Shown here piece by piece: positions 16,380 through 24,484 of a stretch of 64,000 nt of DNA (its first letter is position 1; the number at the start of each line of letters is the position of its first letter). Both the position numbers and the translations under genes were made by a program. Origin of the DNA: Microbulbifer sp. VAAF005 (GTDB taxonomy: Bacteria; Pseudomonadota; Gammaproteobacteria; Pseudomonadales; Cellvibrionaceae); the NCBI RefSeq assembly GCF_030012985.1, contig NZ_CP120233.1, positions 1,116,001 to 1,180,000 of the forward strand, given 5' to 3'. The notes beneath the pieces were generated by a model that was given only the letters and a program-made list of their open reading frames with translations, was not told the DNA's origin and did no database searches.

Positions 16380-16988
16380 ATGGAAATGAAAGTTAACTCA
16401 AAGAAAATTATTAAACTGAGAACAACTAGAGCTTGGAGTCAACAACAACTAGCCGATGTTGCATCATTAAGCCTTAGAACCATTCAACGGATAGAAAAAA
16501 GTGGAAATGCCTCTCAAGATTCAATTAAAGCAATATCTTCAGCATTTTCACTGGAGCCCATAGATATAATCCTTGAAGAAAACCCGAAAAGATCGATGGC
16601 CAAGCAGGGCAGAAAATATCTCACCGCAATATTGGCCCTGGGTACGACTTTGCTCTTGTATACCTCCTTATCGTCAGCTTCTCCAATAATGCTTAAGGTA
16701 GATGCCAGCACCAGAAACGAGAACCTGGCCTCCGTCCGCCTCCTCAATAACAAAGGAGATGAAAGCGAAATCCAAATCGAAAACACACTTAGGTTCGAGG
16801 TATCTGCCGAGCAAGTTTCTGAAAACCAAATTCGATTACAGACGAAAATATATGAATTTGGGGCTTCTAGTGGTTATAAGCAGATAGCAAGCCCCATTCT
16901 GGTGACAGGGTTCAACCAAGCTGCAGAGGTAGAGTTTAAAACTTCAAACGGAACCCCGTTTAAAATCCAAATTACCCCTGAAATTTAG
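16380..16988 (+). CDS. Membrane-tethered XRE-family regulator
   Basis: 202 residues. The N-terminal helix-turn-helix (about 8-62) has RAWSQQQLADVASLSLRTIQ and RIEKSGNAS, a clear Cro/C1-type domain. One hydrophobic segment (about 78-98, YLTAILALGTTLLLYTSLSS) predicts a single membrane span. The C-terminal domain (about 100-202) is beta-rich and presumably periplasmic, ending in PFKIQITPEI. The layout suggests a one-component sensor that reads a periplasmic signal and binds DNA at the membrane. Targets are unknown; the perfect hairpin immediately upstream is a candidate for autoregulation. Confidence 0.75.
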   Translation: MEMKVNSKKIIKLRTTRAWSQQQLADVASLSLRTIQRIEKSGNASQDSIKAISSAFSLEPIDIILEENPKRSMAKQGRKYLTAILALGTTLLLYTSLSSASPIMLKVDASTRNENLASVRLLNNKGDESEIQIENTLRFEVSAEQVSENQIRLQTKIYEFGASSGYKQIASPILVTGFNQAAEVEFKTSNGTPFKIQITPEI

Positions 16989-17337
16989 CCTGCCCAGCAA
17001 GGCTGGCACCTCATCAACGCTATCAGGAATATCTCCTAGGCCTACCTTGTTGTGGGTGGGCCTGAGAGGTATGCGGCGAGTGATATATATCCTAGCGAAA
17101 ACTGCCTTCCTGAGCACACCTAGTAGTTATTGCAAATAAGTACACACTTACATTTAGGGTAAGATTTTGGAAGCGGAAGAATGCAAGGCTCAGACATTAA
17201 TCCAGATGCCAACATAAACAATTCTTTACATATGAATGCGTCGCATATTGCAGCAATATTTTATACCGAAAATCGCGAGTAGATTAAAAAACAAGAAACG
17301 ACGATCATCACGACCAAAAAGTGCTACAAGTCACACT

Positions 17338-17360
17338 TTTAGCATGCAATCCGTGCTAAA
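17338..17360. repeat. Inverted repeat in the 16989-17386 gap
   Basis: TTTAGCA and TGCTAAA pair across a 9-nt spacer just upstream of the small hypothetical gene at 17387. This could be an operator or a weak hairpin. No gene was seen in the rest of the 398-bp gap. Confidence 0.35.
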
Positions 17361-17386
17361 TTCAGCGCATTCAAGTCGAGGTCAGC

Positions 17387-17725
17387 TTGATTGATTGCCG
17401 GACCGAAAACGCTGGTAAGCTCGCTGTAGGTAGTATTCCAATCATATATTGTTTTGTGCCAGTAGGCTCGATACCCATCAGCAGACAATTAGAAGTATGC
17501 CCTCCACAAAAGGAAGTAAATATTTACTTACAGGTCAAGTCTGAAGTAAATAGCGAGAATATAGCGATATCAAGAGCAATCGCAAAAATCGATCGTAGCT
17601 TAAGGTCGGAAGAACCTCTTCTTCACCTTGATGCAAGCACGAGAAAATGTGCATTGCAACTCTACGAGAGAGACGAAAACTGTAAAAGGACAAAGGAAGT
17701 CGTTCTTAAGGTATGTGCACAATAG
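17387..17725 (+). CDS. Small hypothetical protein (weak)
   Basis: A 112-residue open frame that I do not recognise. It would start at TTG with GAGG about 7 nt upstream. It has no signal peptide; residues 12-30 are mildly hydrophobic. The C-terminal half is hydrophilic, with four scattered Cys (CPP, KCAL, NCK, VCA) that could form disulfides. The surroundings are AT-rich and gene-poor. It may be a real accessory gene or a chance frame. Confidence 0.35.
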   Translation: MIDCRTENAGKLAVGSIPIIYCFVPVGSIPISRQLEVCPPQKEVNIYLQVKSEVNSENIAISRAIAKIDRSLRSEEPLLHLDASTRKCALQLYERDENCKRTKEVVLKVCAQ

Positions 17726-18022
17726 GGAAAAGGCAGAGACAGGGATATTTTAGGTGACCAAAAGCACTCATAGTCTAATTTTCTTTTTTAGCAAAACACT
17801 CATGGCAAAGAAAAAAAATTGACATAAATGTAGGGTCGTTTGCTTTGATAGATTTATTCAGTATCAAAATAATCTGTACCCGCCATTAAAAGTGCCTTAT
17901 CACTTTTGAAAATTTTGATTTTCCGATTTAACAAAAACCCAACGTATCGACAACCTTGTAACCACGGTTATCGGTGCAATCGACGCAACAGCTGACTTTT
18001 CTAAACAGAGAGACTTATTTCT

Positions 18023-18637
18023 ATGAGCACTGACAAAAGCAATGACTCCACACCATTTTTAGCGGGCATGAGCGCTGTTGAGCAGCAATCATCTCTTTCG
18101 GGCTCAGGCTCCAAGTCAGTGCTGGGTGAAGGTATTAACTTTCGTGGCGAGCTGATCGGCACCGAAGATCTGCACGTGGAAGGTACTGTTGATGGTACCG
18201 TGATCATGGTTGGCCACAATCTTTCTGTTGGCACTGGCGGTGCAGTTACTGCCAATATCCACGCAAAAAATATTGTTGTAGAAGGCACCTTGGATGGCGA
18301 CGCCCTTGCCGATGAGTTGATCGAAATCCGCAACACTGCCCAAGTTAATGGCAATCTGATTGCACCGAGAATCAAGCTGGACGACGGCGGTAAATTCCGT
18401 GGTTCCATGGACATGGTTGATACCGATTCCGAAATGAAAGAGCGCCACAAGGAATTCTCTGATCGCCTGGTACACCCAGATCTGCCCGCAGCAGAAGAGA
18501 AGCCCGCAGCCCGTACTCGCGGTAGCTCTACCTACTCCTCCAGCACCACGAGCACAAGCGATTCCTCTCGCCTGTCCGACACTAGCGACTACCTCTTCGG
18601 CGCTAAAGAAACCGAAGAAGAAGCTGAGGAAAGCTAA
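18023..18637 (+). CDS. Bactofilin
   Basis: A polymer-forming cytoskeletal protein of 204 residues. The central domain (about 36-140) is the right-handed beta-helix of bactofilins, with regular GxLxGxxxLxVEGxVxG turns: INFRGELIGTEDLHVEGTVD, then IHAKNIVVEGTLDGDALADE and RIKLDDGGKFRGSMDM. The N-terminus is short and polar, and the C-terminal tail is Ser/Thr- and Glu-rich and probably disordered. Bactofilins scaffold cell-shape or envelope proteins. A terminator separates it from the following four-gene operon, but read-through or functional linkage with that stator-like system is possible. Confidence 0.9.
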   Translation: MSTDKSNDSTPFLAGMSAVEQQSSLSGSGSKSVLGEGINFRGELIGTEDLHVEGTVDGTVIMVGHNLSVGTGGAVTANIHAKNIVVEGTLDGDALADELIEIRNTAQVNGNLIAPRIKLDDGGKFRGSMDMVDTDSEMKERHKEFSDRLVHPDLPAAEEKPAARTRGSSTYSSSTTSTSDSSRLSDTSDYLFGAKETEEEAEES

Positions 18638-18666
18638 GAAACCTTCTTAGCTAGTCCTCAATATGG

Positions 18667-18695
18667 GCCCCGGCTAATGCCGGGGCTTTAGTTTT
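18667..18695 (+). terminator. Rho-independent terminator after the bactofilin gene
   Basis: The GC-rich stem GCCCCGGC / GCCGGGGC with a 4-nt loop is followed by TTTAGTTTT. It sits 30 nt after the bactofilin stop and ends just before the next operon. A second small inverted repeat spans the bactofilin stop itself. Confidence 0.8.
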
Positions 18696-18707
18696 GGTGT
18701 GGGAAAT

Positions 18708-19940
18708 ATGTTGCAGCATCATTCATTTGGTATTGCTGCTTTGGTGGATGAAGTCATTCAACCGGGTAGTAAAGTTTTAGATTTGGGATGCCTTTCGTTT
18801 GGCACCACACAGCCTTTATTGGAGCGCTCCTGCCAGACATTTATCGAAGATTTACGCAGCCTGCTACTGGACACCTCTGCCCTCGATAAAGAAGTCAGGG
18901 CCGATAAGCTTTCTGAATATCTCACCAAAAAGCCCCAACGAATCAAGCTTGATGTGGTGCTCTGTTGGGATCTATTCAACTTTATGGAGCCTGAGCTTAT
19001 TACTAAGCTCATTGAGGAAATCCGACCCCACTTAAAGCCTCGTACCATTTTCCATACAATGCTGTACACCGGCACTATGCCCAAGGGGCCCGCTGACTTT
19101 AAGCGCCTTTCTGGCTTTACCTTCAATACAGAGCCGCTCCACATGGAAGAACCACTGCCCACTTATAGGTACTCATCCTTGAATTTAATGAAGACTATGG
19201 GCAACTTCTCCCTGCGCTCCTCCCTGCTACAAAGAGAGGGGATGCGTAAAGACCTTATCGAATTAATGTTTGAATATGGCAATGTAAAATCGCCAACTTC
19301 CGTAATGGCCAGTGGATCATCAGCAGCGGTATCCGCCTTCCAGAAAAACCGCCTTACTAATATTTCGCTAACCGCTCTAGGCACCGCCCTGACTCACGTT
19401 AAGCGCTCACCGGTCAGCAAAGTTCTGGATATTGGGCAAAAGGCTGGGAGAAATATGGAGCACCTCCAAAGGGAGGCCGGTGAACTGTTTATTTCTGATT
19501 TTTACTCATCACTCGCTTGGCAAACCAGCAGAAAAGTGCCATTTGAAGAAGCAGTGCAGGCCGCATTGCGACAGGCAACTCTGCCAAAGGATCTCAATTG
19601 CATCCTCCTCTGGGATCTTCTCAACTTCTTTTCCACCGAGCAAATACAATCGATCACTAAGGCCCTGTATCAATATCTCAGTGAGGGTGGCGTGATGCAC
19701 TTTTTGCTATTTAAACAAAACAAGCTTCCCGTTAACTGTGGTGTATTTGAAATTCAAAAGTCGGGCCAGGTTGGAACCTATATTCACGCTTCAGGTAGTA
19801 AGCAAACCCAACTCCGCACCATCACCGATGTTGTGAAATCTCTACCAGAGATGAAAGTACTCAGCCAGGGAACCGGGCGAATACCCAACGGACCTTTTTA
19901 TCACGAAATAACAATGCAAAAAGTTGTAAAGGATAAATAA
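18708..19940 (+). CDS. Duplicated methyltransferase-fold protein, first gene of the ZorAB-like operon
   Basis: About 410 residues. Two repeats resemble Rossmann methyltransferase domains. Repeat A has SKVLDLGCLSFGTT, then FIEDL, then LDVVLCWDLFNFMEPELI. Repeat B has SKVLDIGQKAGRN, then FISDFY, then LNCILLWDLLNFFSTEQI. The shared VLD(L/I)G and WDL(L/F)NF elements show an internal duplication. The glycine-rich SAM loop is poorly conserved in both halves (GCLSFG, GQKAGR), so catalysis is doubtful. ATG 18708 is preferred over GTG 18699 because GGGAAAT lies closer upstream. It overlaps the next gene by one base (TAATG). No exact family is recognised. Confidence 0.65.
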   Translation: MLQHHSFGIAALVDEVIQPGSKVLDLGCLSFGTTQPLLERSCQTFIEDLRSLLLDTSALDKEVRADKLSEYLTKKPQRIKLDVVLCWDLFNFMEPELITKLIEEIRPHLKPRTIFHTMLYTGTMPKGPADFKRLSGFTFNTEPLHMEEPLPTYRYSSLNLMKTMGNFSLRSSLLQREGMRKDLIELMFEYGNVKSPTSVMASGSSAAVSAFQKNRLTNISLTALGTALTHVKRSPVSKVLDIGQKAGRNMEHLQREAGELFISDFYSSLAWQTSRKVPFEEAVQAALRQATLPKDLNCILLWDLLNFFSTEQIQSITKALYQYLSEGGVMHFLLFKQNKLPVNCGVFEIQKSGQVGTYIHASGSKQTQLRTITDVVKSLPEMKVLSQGTGRIPNGPFYHEITMQKVVKDK

Positions 19941-21250
19941 TGACCCAGTTTTTCTACCACTGGTTAACCAAGTTGTCTGCGGAACAGGTTACCGACACCT
20001 TTCTTATGGTCATGCTTGCCATTGGTGCTATAGCCATAATCCTCTACCCTTTAGGCAAGTTTCCCCGCTTTGTAAAGGAAACACCATCACTACTGACGGC
20101 CCTCGGTATTTTAGGTACTTTTATCGGTATCATTATCGGTATCTACGGGTTTGATCTAAACGATATTGACACCTCAATTTCAGAACTGATGCAAGGTCTG
20201 GAAACCGCCTTTATGACCAGTATTTTGGGACTCTTCCTTTCCCTGATATTGCGAACAATTTTTCAAATATTCACTAAAGAACAAGCCCCTAAAGCGACAG
20301 CAGATGACATACTGCAAGCTATTAATGGCCAGCGCGAAGATCTGGCAAAATTCCAGCGACAGATTAGTGATGAAGTCCTACAGTCACTCACTGCGGTTGT
20401 AGAAAAGTTTAATAGCGGCCTGAATGCCCAGATGGGTGAGAACCTACAGCAGTTTACCCAGCAATTGGAGGCCGTATCCCCTGCCCTGCAAGCCCTAATA
20501 GATCAGCATCAGCAGCACGCAGAACTCGCAACTATTTACCGCGACCAAACTGCAACTCTTCTCAATGAAATTAATGGTGCTCAGGAAAACCTTCTACTGT
20601 TACACCAACGTATTACTGAGCTGCCAGAAATTTTCAACGTGATTCCCACCCTGGTAGAGCAGCAGCGCAATCACGCAGAGCAGATATCAATCATGCTGAA
20701 TGAGCAGCAAGCTTCTATTGAAGTTCTACAGCAATCGATCCCCGATATTGCGCCCAAGTTTGAAGCGCTCACCCGAGGAATTGACCAAGCTCAACAGCAA
20801 CTGGGGGCCCAGGTTTCCAACCTGATCTCCCTGAGTAGGACCCAGGCGGAAGTATTCGACCAAAGAACCAGTAGGGTCGTAGCCCTGGCCGATGTGGTTA
20901 CCAGTATGGACCCCAACCACTTCTCTAAAGCAATTCACGAGCAGGCTACCAGTCACCGGGAATCCGTGGCCGAGCTAGCTCAGCTGATCGCCAAAACTCA
21001 CAACCAGATGATTACCGAATTGTCACAAGTGATTACTCGCGATCTGAGTAATGCCGATGTCAGCATCAAGCGCCAATATGAGCTTCTGGATGAGCGTCTA
21101 CGCGATGAAGTAGATAGTGTTATGGCAGCGATGGGCGATGCCCTAGGCACTTTAAGCGGAGAATTCTCCAGAGACTTCCGCCAGCTCATCCAGCAAATGA
21201 AGAGAATCGATGCGCAGGCTCAGAGAATCACTGGAGAGGCGCATGTTTGA
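19940..21250 (+). CDS. ZorA/MotA-like proton-channel stator with long cytoplasmic tail
   Basis: 436 residues. Three predicted transmembrane segments (about 17-37, 49-70, 88-112) include LLTALGILGTFIGIIIGIYG and GLETAFMTSILGLFLSLIL, matching the MotA/TolQ/ExbB core as in ZorA. About 320 residues of charged, Gln-rich alpha-helix follow (coiled-coil-like, with repeated LxxQ patterns such as QQQLGAQVSNLISLSRTQAE). This resembles the intracellular tail of ZorA in Zorya anti-phage systems, though shorter than in type I. It overlaps the upstream gene by 1 base and the ZorB-like gene by 8 bases. It is annotated as ZorA-like rather than zorA because the usual Zorya effectors are absent. Confidence 0.75.
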   Translation: MTQFFYHWLTKLSAEQVTDTFLMVMLAIGAIAIILYPLGKFPRFVKETPSLLTALGILGTFIGIIIGIYGFDLNDIDTSISELMQGLETAFMTSILGLFLSLILRTIFQIFTKEQAPKATADDILQAINGQREDLAKFQRQISDEVLQSLTAVVEKFNSGLNAQMGENLQQFTQQLEAVSPALQALIDQHQQHAELATIYRDQTATLLNEINGAQENLLLLHQRITELPEIFNVIPTLVEQQRNHAEQISIMLNEQQASIEVLQQSIPDIAPKFEALTRGIDQAQQQLGAQVSNLISLSRTQAEVFDQRTSRVVALADVVTSMDPNHFSKAIHEQATSHRESVAELAQLIAKTHNQMITELSQVITRDLSNADVSIKRQYELLDERLRDEVDSVMAAMGDALGTLSGEFSRDFRQLIQQMKRIDAQAQRITGEAHV

Positions 21251-21944
21251 AAGCACGCAAGCCAGTAGTGAGTCCAGCGATAGTCAATGGATTAGTCTAT
21301 CGGACATGATGGCTGGCCTGATGATGGTATTTCTCTGTATTGCCGTCTTTGTAATGCGCTCCCTTATCGACGAACGTGCCAAGATTCGTGAACTCGCTGA
21401 GTCTTACCGGGACACCCAGTTGGCCATCTATCAAACTCTGCAACAGGAATTTGCCCACGACTTAACTCGATGGGGAGCGTCCCTGGATAAGCAAACCTTG
21501 GCCATCTCATTTAATAACAGTGATGCCTTATTTAAAACCGGTGACTTTACCCTAAGCGACAATGCCCGCGAGATTATGTCCTCCTTTGTACCTCGCTACA
21601 TCGAAGTGCTGACGCCCTATATGGATTCCATTGCCGCAATACAGATCGAAGGGCACACAAGCTCTGAATGGGGAGACCAATCCGCACCGGAAGCAGGTTA
21701 TTTCCACAACCTGCGACTTTCCCAACAGCGCTCACGAGCCGTAATGCAATATGCCCATTCATTACTGCCTTCGCAGCAAGCCGTCCTGGTACGGGCCAAG
21801 GTAGCAGCTGTCGGTTACTCCTCGGCTCGCCCAGTCTTGGATAAGAATGGGGTAGAAGATCCGGATCGCTCCCGCCGGGTAGCATTCAGGGTAGTTAGAG
21901 ACTCAGAAAGCCATATCCTGCAAATCCTTGAGGAAGCTCTGTGA
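21243..21944 (+). CDS. ZorB/MotB-like protein with OmpA peptidoglycan-binding domain
   Basis: 233 residues. The N-terminal WISLSDMMAGLMMVFLCIAV carries an Asp at the MotB/ZorB proton-binding position at the start of the only transmembrane helix. A linker (about 45-95) precedes an OmpA-like domain (about 95-230) with FKTGDFTLS, IQIEGHTSS, LRLSQQRSRAVMQY and a terminal DPDRSRRVAFRV. It would anchor the ZorA-like stator to peptidoglycan. I prefer ATG 21243, with GGAGAGG just upstream, over the in-frame ATG at 21210 within the stator gene. The next gene starts at GTGA over its stop. Confidence 0.8.
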   Translation: MFESTQASSESSDSQWISLSDMMAGLMMVFLCIAVFVMRSLIDERAKIRELAESYRDTQLAIYQTLQQEFAHDLTRWGASLDKQTLAISFNNSDALFKTGDFTLSDNAREIMSSFVPRYIEVLTPYMDSIAAIQIEGHTSSEWGDQSAPEAGYFHNLRLSQQRSRAVMQYAHSLLPSQQAVLVRAKVAAVGYSSARPVLDKNGVEDPDRSRRVAFRVVRDSESHILQILEEAL

Positions 21945-23014
21945 ACCTCACAAAATTTCAGCCTATTCAAAACCGTCAGGCTATCACAGCGCTGCCAAGC
22001 GCCACACGAGCATTGTCAGTATCCTATGAGATTAGCGGTGGAGATTCATTCCCAGCCGGCAAACGCCCCTTAGCACAGCGCTTATCTGAAATGTCTGATC
22101 GAAACAGCTTAGCCAAAGCCATCCGTACTGGAATGCAACTCGATTCAAGCGATCTGGATAGCGTACCTGTGGCTTGGCGCTACCGGGGTATCCCGGTTTT
22201 TTTATTTGGCCTGGAACAAAACCCGGACTCTTTTGGTCAAGTTCATATTTACCCCAAATGCCCAATAGTGAATAGCTATAAGGGGCCGGTTTGGATCAGT
22301 AGTGACTATAGCGAAGCGTGCAAGTCATTTCCCCAGGATCAATTAAAGCCATGCCCTCACTGCTTACGTCACCTTTACAGCCACAATATTCCCGACGTTG
22401 TACACAAAGACCGTTTCGGCAATGTAACCAATATCGACTGGCTGACCTATACCCGATACTTTGCCAGCAATATTTTTCGAAGACACTCTCTCATCTGGAA
22501 AAATGGCGAACGCCCCCAAAAAGTTAGCTCTGTATTTACCCCTGAAAACCCGAAATATAACTGCTCTATCTGCCAATGCGATATCAAAGCCAGTGGATGG
22601 GCACTCAACCAAAAGCTTGCAGAAAGTAGCGGTCTCCCCAAAGAGATTTGCTTGCTCTGTGCAGAGAGAAGGGCCCGCGCTGTCATACTCGCACCACCCC
22701 AAGCCTCACTGAGAGCCGCTACATTGCGCTATGAATCCTTGGCAAAGCAACTGGGCAGTGATCCCCAGGCCTCATGGATGATCGCAGAACAGGTAGTCCC
22801 CGCATCCTGGCTACCATTAATACAGAGGCTTAAATCCTTAATGGGGCCACCCAAAGTCTTCCAAGTAATCGCGCCTAGGGTATTGGCCGTACTATGCTGG
22901 CCAAACCTCGGCCGCGCCATTATTGCCGATGGCACCAAAGAGGCAAAGATACCAGCCAGTTACTCAGTTTGGAAAAAGGCTCAGATTGAGCGGGAATTAG
23001 GGCTAAGCAACTAG
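21941..23014 (+). CDS. Cysteine-rich protein of the ZorAB-like operon (possible zinc-binding effector)
   Basis: 357 residues from a GTG overlapping the previous stop by four bases. No family is recognised. The features visible are three Cys clusters: KPCPHCLRHLY (about 131-141), YNCSICQCDI (about 207-216) and ICLLCAERR (about 237-245). The last two could form a four-Cys zinc ribbon of the type that braces HNH and other nucleic-acid-binding modules, but no HNH His-Asn-His triad is evident. The C-terminus (about 290-357) has VLAVLCWPNLGRAIIADGTK, which looks like a beta-rich core. It has no signal peptide or membrane span. By position it may be the effector or sensor of the stator system. Confidence 0.6.
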   Translation: MNLTKFQPIQNRQAITALPSATRALSVSYEISGGDSFPAGKRPLAQRLSEMSDRNSLAKAIRTGMQLDSSDLDSVPVAWRYRGIPVFLFGLEQNPDSFGQVHIYPKCPIVNSYKGPVWISSDYSEACKSFPQDQLKPCPHCLRHLYSHNIPDVVHKDRFGNVTNIDWLTYTRYFASNIFRRHSLIWKNGERPQKVSSVFTPENPKYNCSICQCDIKASGWALNQKLAESSGLPKEICLLCAERRARAVILAPPQASLRAATLRYESLAKQLGSDPQASWMIAEQVVPASWLPLIQRLKSLMGPPKVFQVIAPRVLAVLCWPNLGRAIIADGTKEAKIPASYSVWKKAQIERELGLSN

Positions 23015-23026
23015 CCACTTCAAAGT

Positions 23027-23050
23027 GCTGCCTATCGGCAGCTTGCTTTT
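23027..23050 (+). terminator. Terminator of the ZorAB-like operon
   Basis: GCTGCC / GGCAGC with a 4-nt loop, followed by TTGCTTTT, 12 nt after the last stop codon. Together with the terminator at 18667 it frames the four genes as one unit. The gap 23051-23758 is AT-rich and shows no convincing gene. Confidence 0.7.
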
Positions 23051-23758
23051 GATACCATTCCCTCTTAACCCACTTTAATCAAAGAGTTAGCCTATTTAAT
23101 TGCTTCAAAACTCGCCCTGAAGATTCCGATATTTTTACTTGCTATAGCAGAAATATAGAAGCCCTCCCAAAATCTTTTATAGCTTTTAAGCTCAAAATAA
23201 TAGAGACGCATCCTGCATTGCAAGCAATGCACAATAATAATTACTTCGCTGTGTGTACTCGAAACACCCTATCAATTCGTTACTGTTTTTCACAAGAAAG
23301 TTATTCCCCATATGCCAGGATGACTCGGAACCGTAATTCAGTAAAACGCCAAAAAGAACAATCATCATAAAAATCTAAATAATTTAATCACCCCCTCCAT
23401 AATACCAACCATATCCGGCACAGAAATTTACGACCAGCAGAAAAAATAGAACCCATGCTACAAACCAAAAAAGTAGCTACAGCATTACTAGGCAGCCACC
23501 ATCTACCATAACGACGAGCCGATAAATAAATAATTCGTGAATTTAAGTAAACATTAAAAGAATGCTGAAATTATCGCTTGAACCCAACTTTAATGAAGAG
23601 TAGCTTGATAATTAAATGAGCATGACACAAACCGAATTATGATAGCTCCTGCATTTGTAGTTGAGTCCGAGCCAAATAAAAGGTGCTCCTCAACGAGAGG
23701 GATACCGATTACATTTGACTCTGAATCAGTCATTCTATAGTAAGATGGAGATAGAAAA

Positions 23759-24484
23759 ATGCCAGTAAATAATATAACCCTGCAAGATGCAAAAGCCCGT
23801 GTTCGAGCTACTTTACAGGCCGGCGGCCTAGTAATTATACAAGAGCCACATAACGATGTTCCCCACGGTTTCTCCTTTGCTGCTGAAGCTATAGCGGACA
23901 ATAGCGATCAACCTCACTCGCTGTTCGTTGAAGCACCACATGAAATTAAAGCTGCGGGGAGCCTAGCCACTTACCCTCAAAGGATAAAAGACTACTTCGC
24001 AGGGGGTGTAACTGACACTGAAACATCAGAGCTATTAATCAAATTGGCTACTCGAAAAAATTGGGATATAGCATGCGTAGACTCATGGAGAGGAAATGGA
24101 GCTTGGAAATCTTCAGAAAAACGTCAAAAAGGAATAGCGAGACGTGTTATTCACCATTTTAATATAGGTGGGCGCCCAGGAGGAATAATCCCTATTGGGT
24201 CTGCACACGTAACAGGATTAAGAATGGGAAGGAACATGATTGGAAATCGACGTGTTGATCGCAGAATAAGCACTCTTGCAAATCAAATCCCTGATGATCA
24301 GGCCATTAATTACCAAGGCTATTGGGGATTAGGAAGGTATATCGCTGGACGAAATTTACAAATGTATAAATTCACAGCGACCGGAGATTATTCGCATATC
24401 AGCGAACCAAATATTTCTCGGGACCTTCACATTCAATTTGTTCCTCGCGACAGAATTTTTCGAGCTCCAAATCTTGCCATCTAG
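23759..24484 (+). CDS. Hypothetical cytoplasmic protein, possibly ChaN/Tiki-like
   Basis: A 241-residue protein without signal peptide or membrane span. Conserved-looking elements are GGLVIIQEPHNDVPHGF (about 22-38), HSLFVEAPHE, WDIACVDSWRG (about 101-111) and GGIIPIGSAHVTGLRMG (about 140-156). Spaced Glu, Asp and His residues on strand ends recall the ChaN/TraB/Tiki superfamily and erythromycin-esterase-like hydrolases, but the match is weak. The GGAG RBS is well placed. It stands alone between two gene-free stretches in AT-rich DNA, which suggests acquired or accessory status. Function is unknown. Confidence 0.6.
   Translation: MPVNNITLQDAKARVRATLQAGGLVIIQEPHNDVPHGFSFAAEAIADNSDQPHSLFVEAPHEIKAAGSLATYPQRIKDYFAGGVTDTETSELLIKLATRKNWDIACVDSWRGNGAWKSSEKRQKGIARRVIHHFNIGGRPGGIIPIGSAHVTGLRMGRNMIGNRRVDRRISTLANQIPDDQAINYQGYWGLGRYIAGRNLQMYKFTATGDYSHISEPNISRDLHIQFVPRDRIFRAPNLAI

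Noticed and set aside
19940..21944. Calling this pair a complete Zorya system
   Set aside because: The ZorC/ZorD, ZorE and ZorF/ZorG effectors were not recognised in the neighbouring genes, so only a ZorAB-like label is supported.
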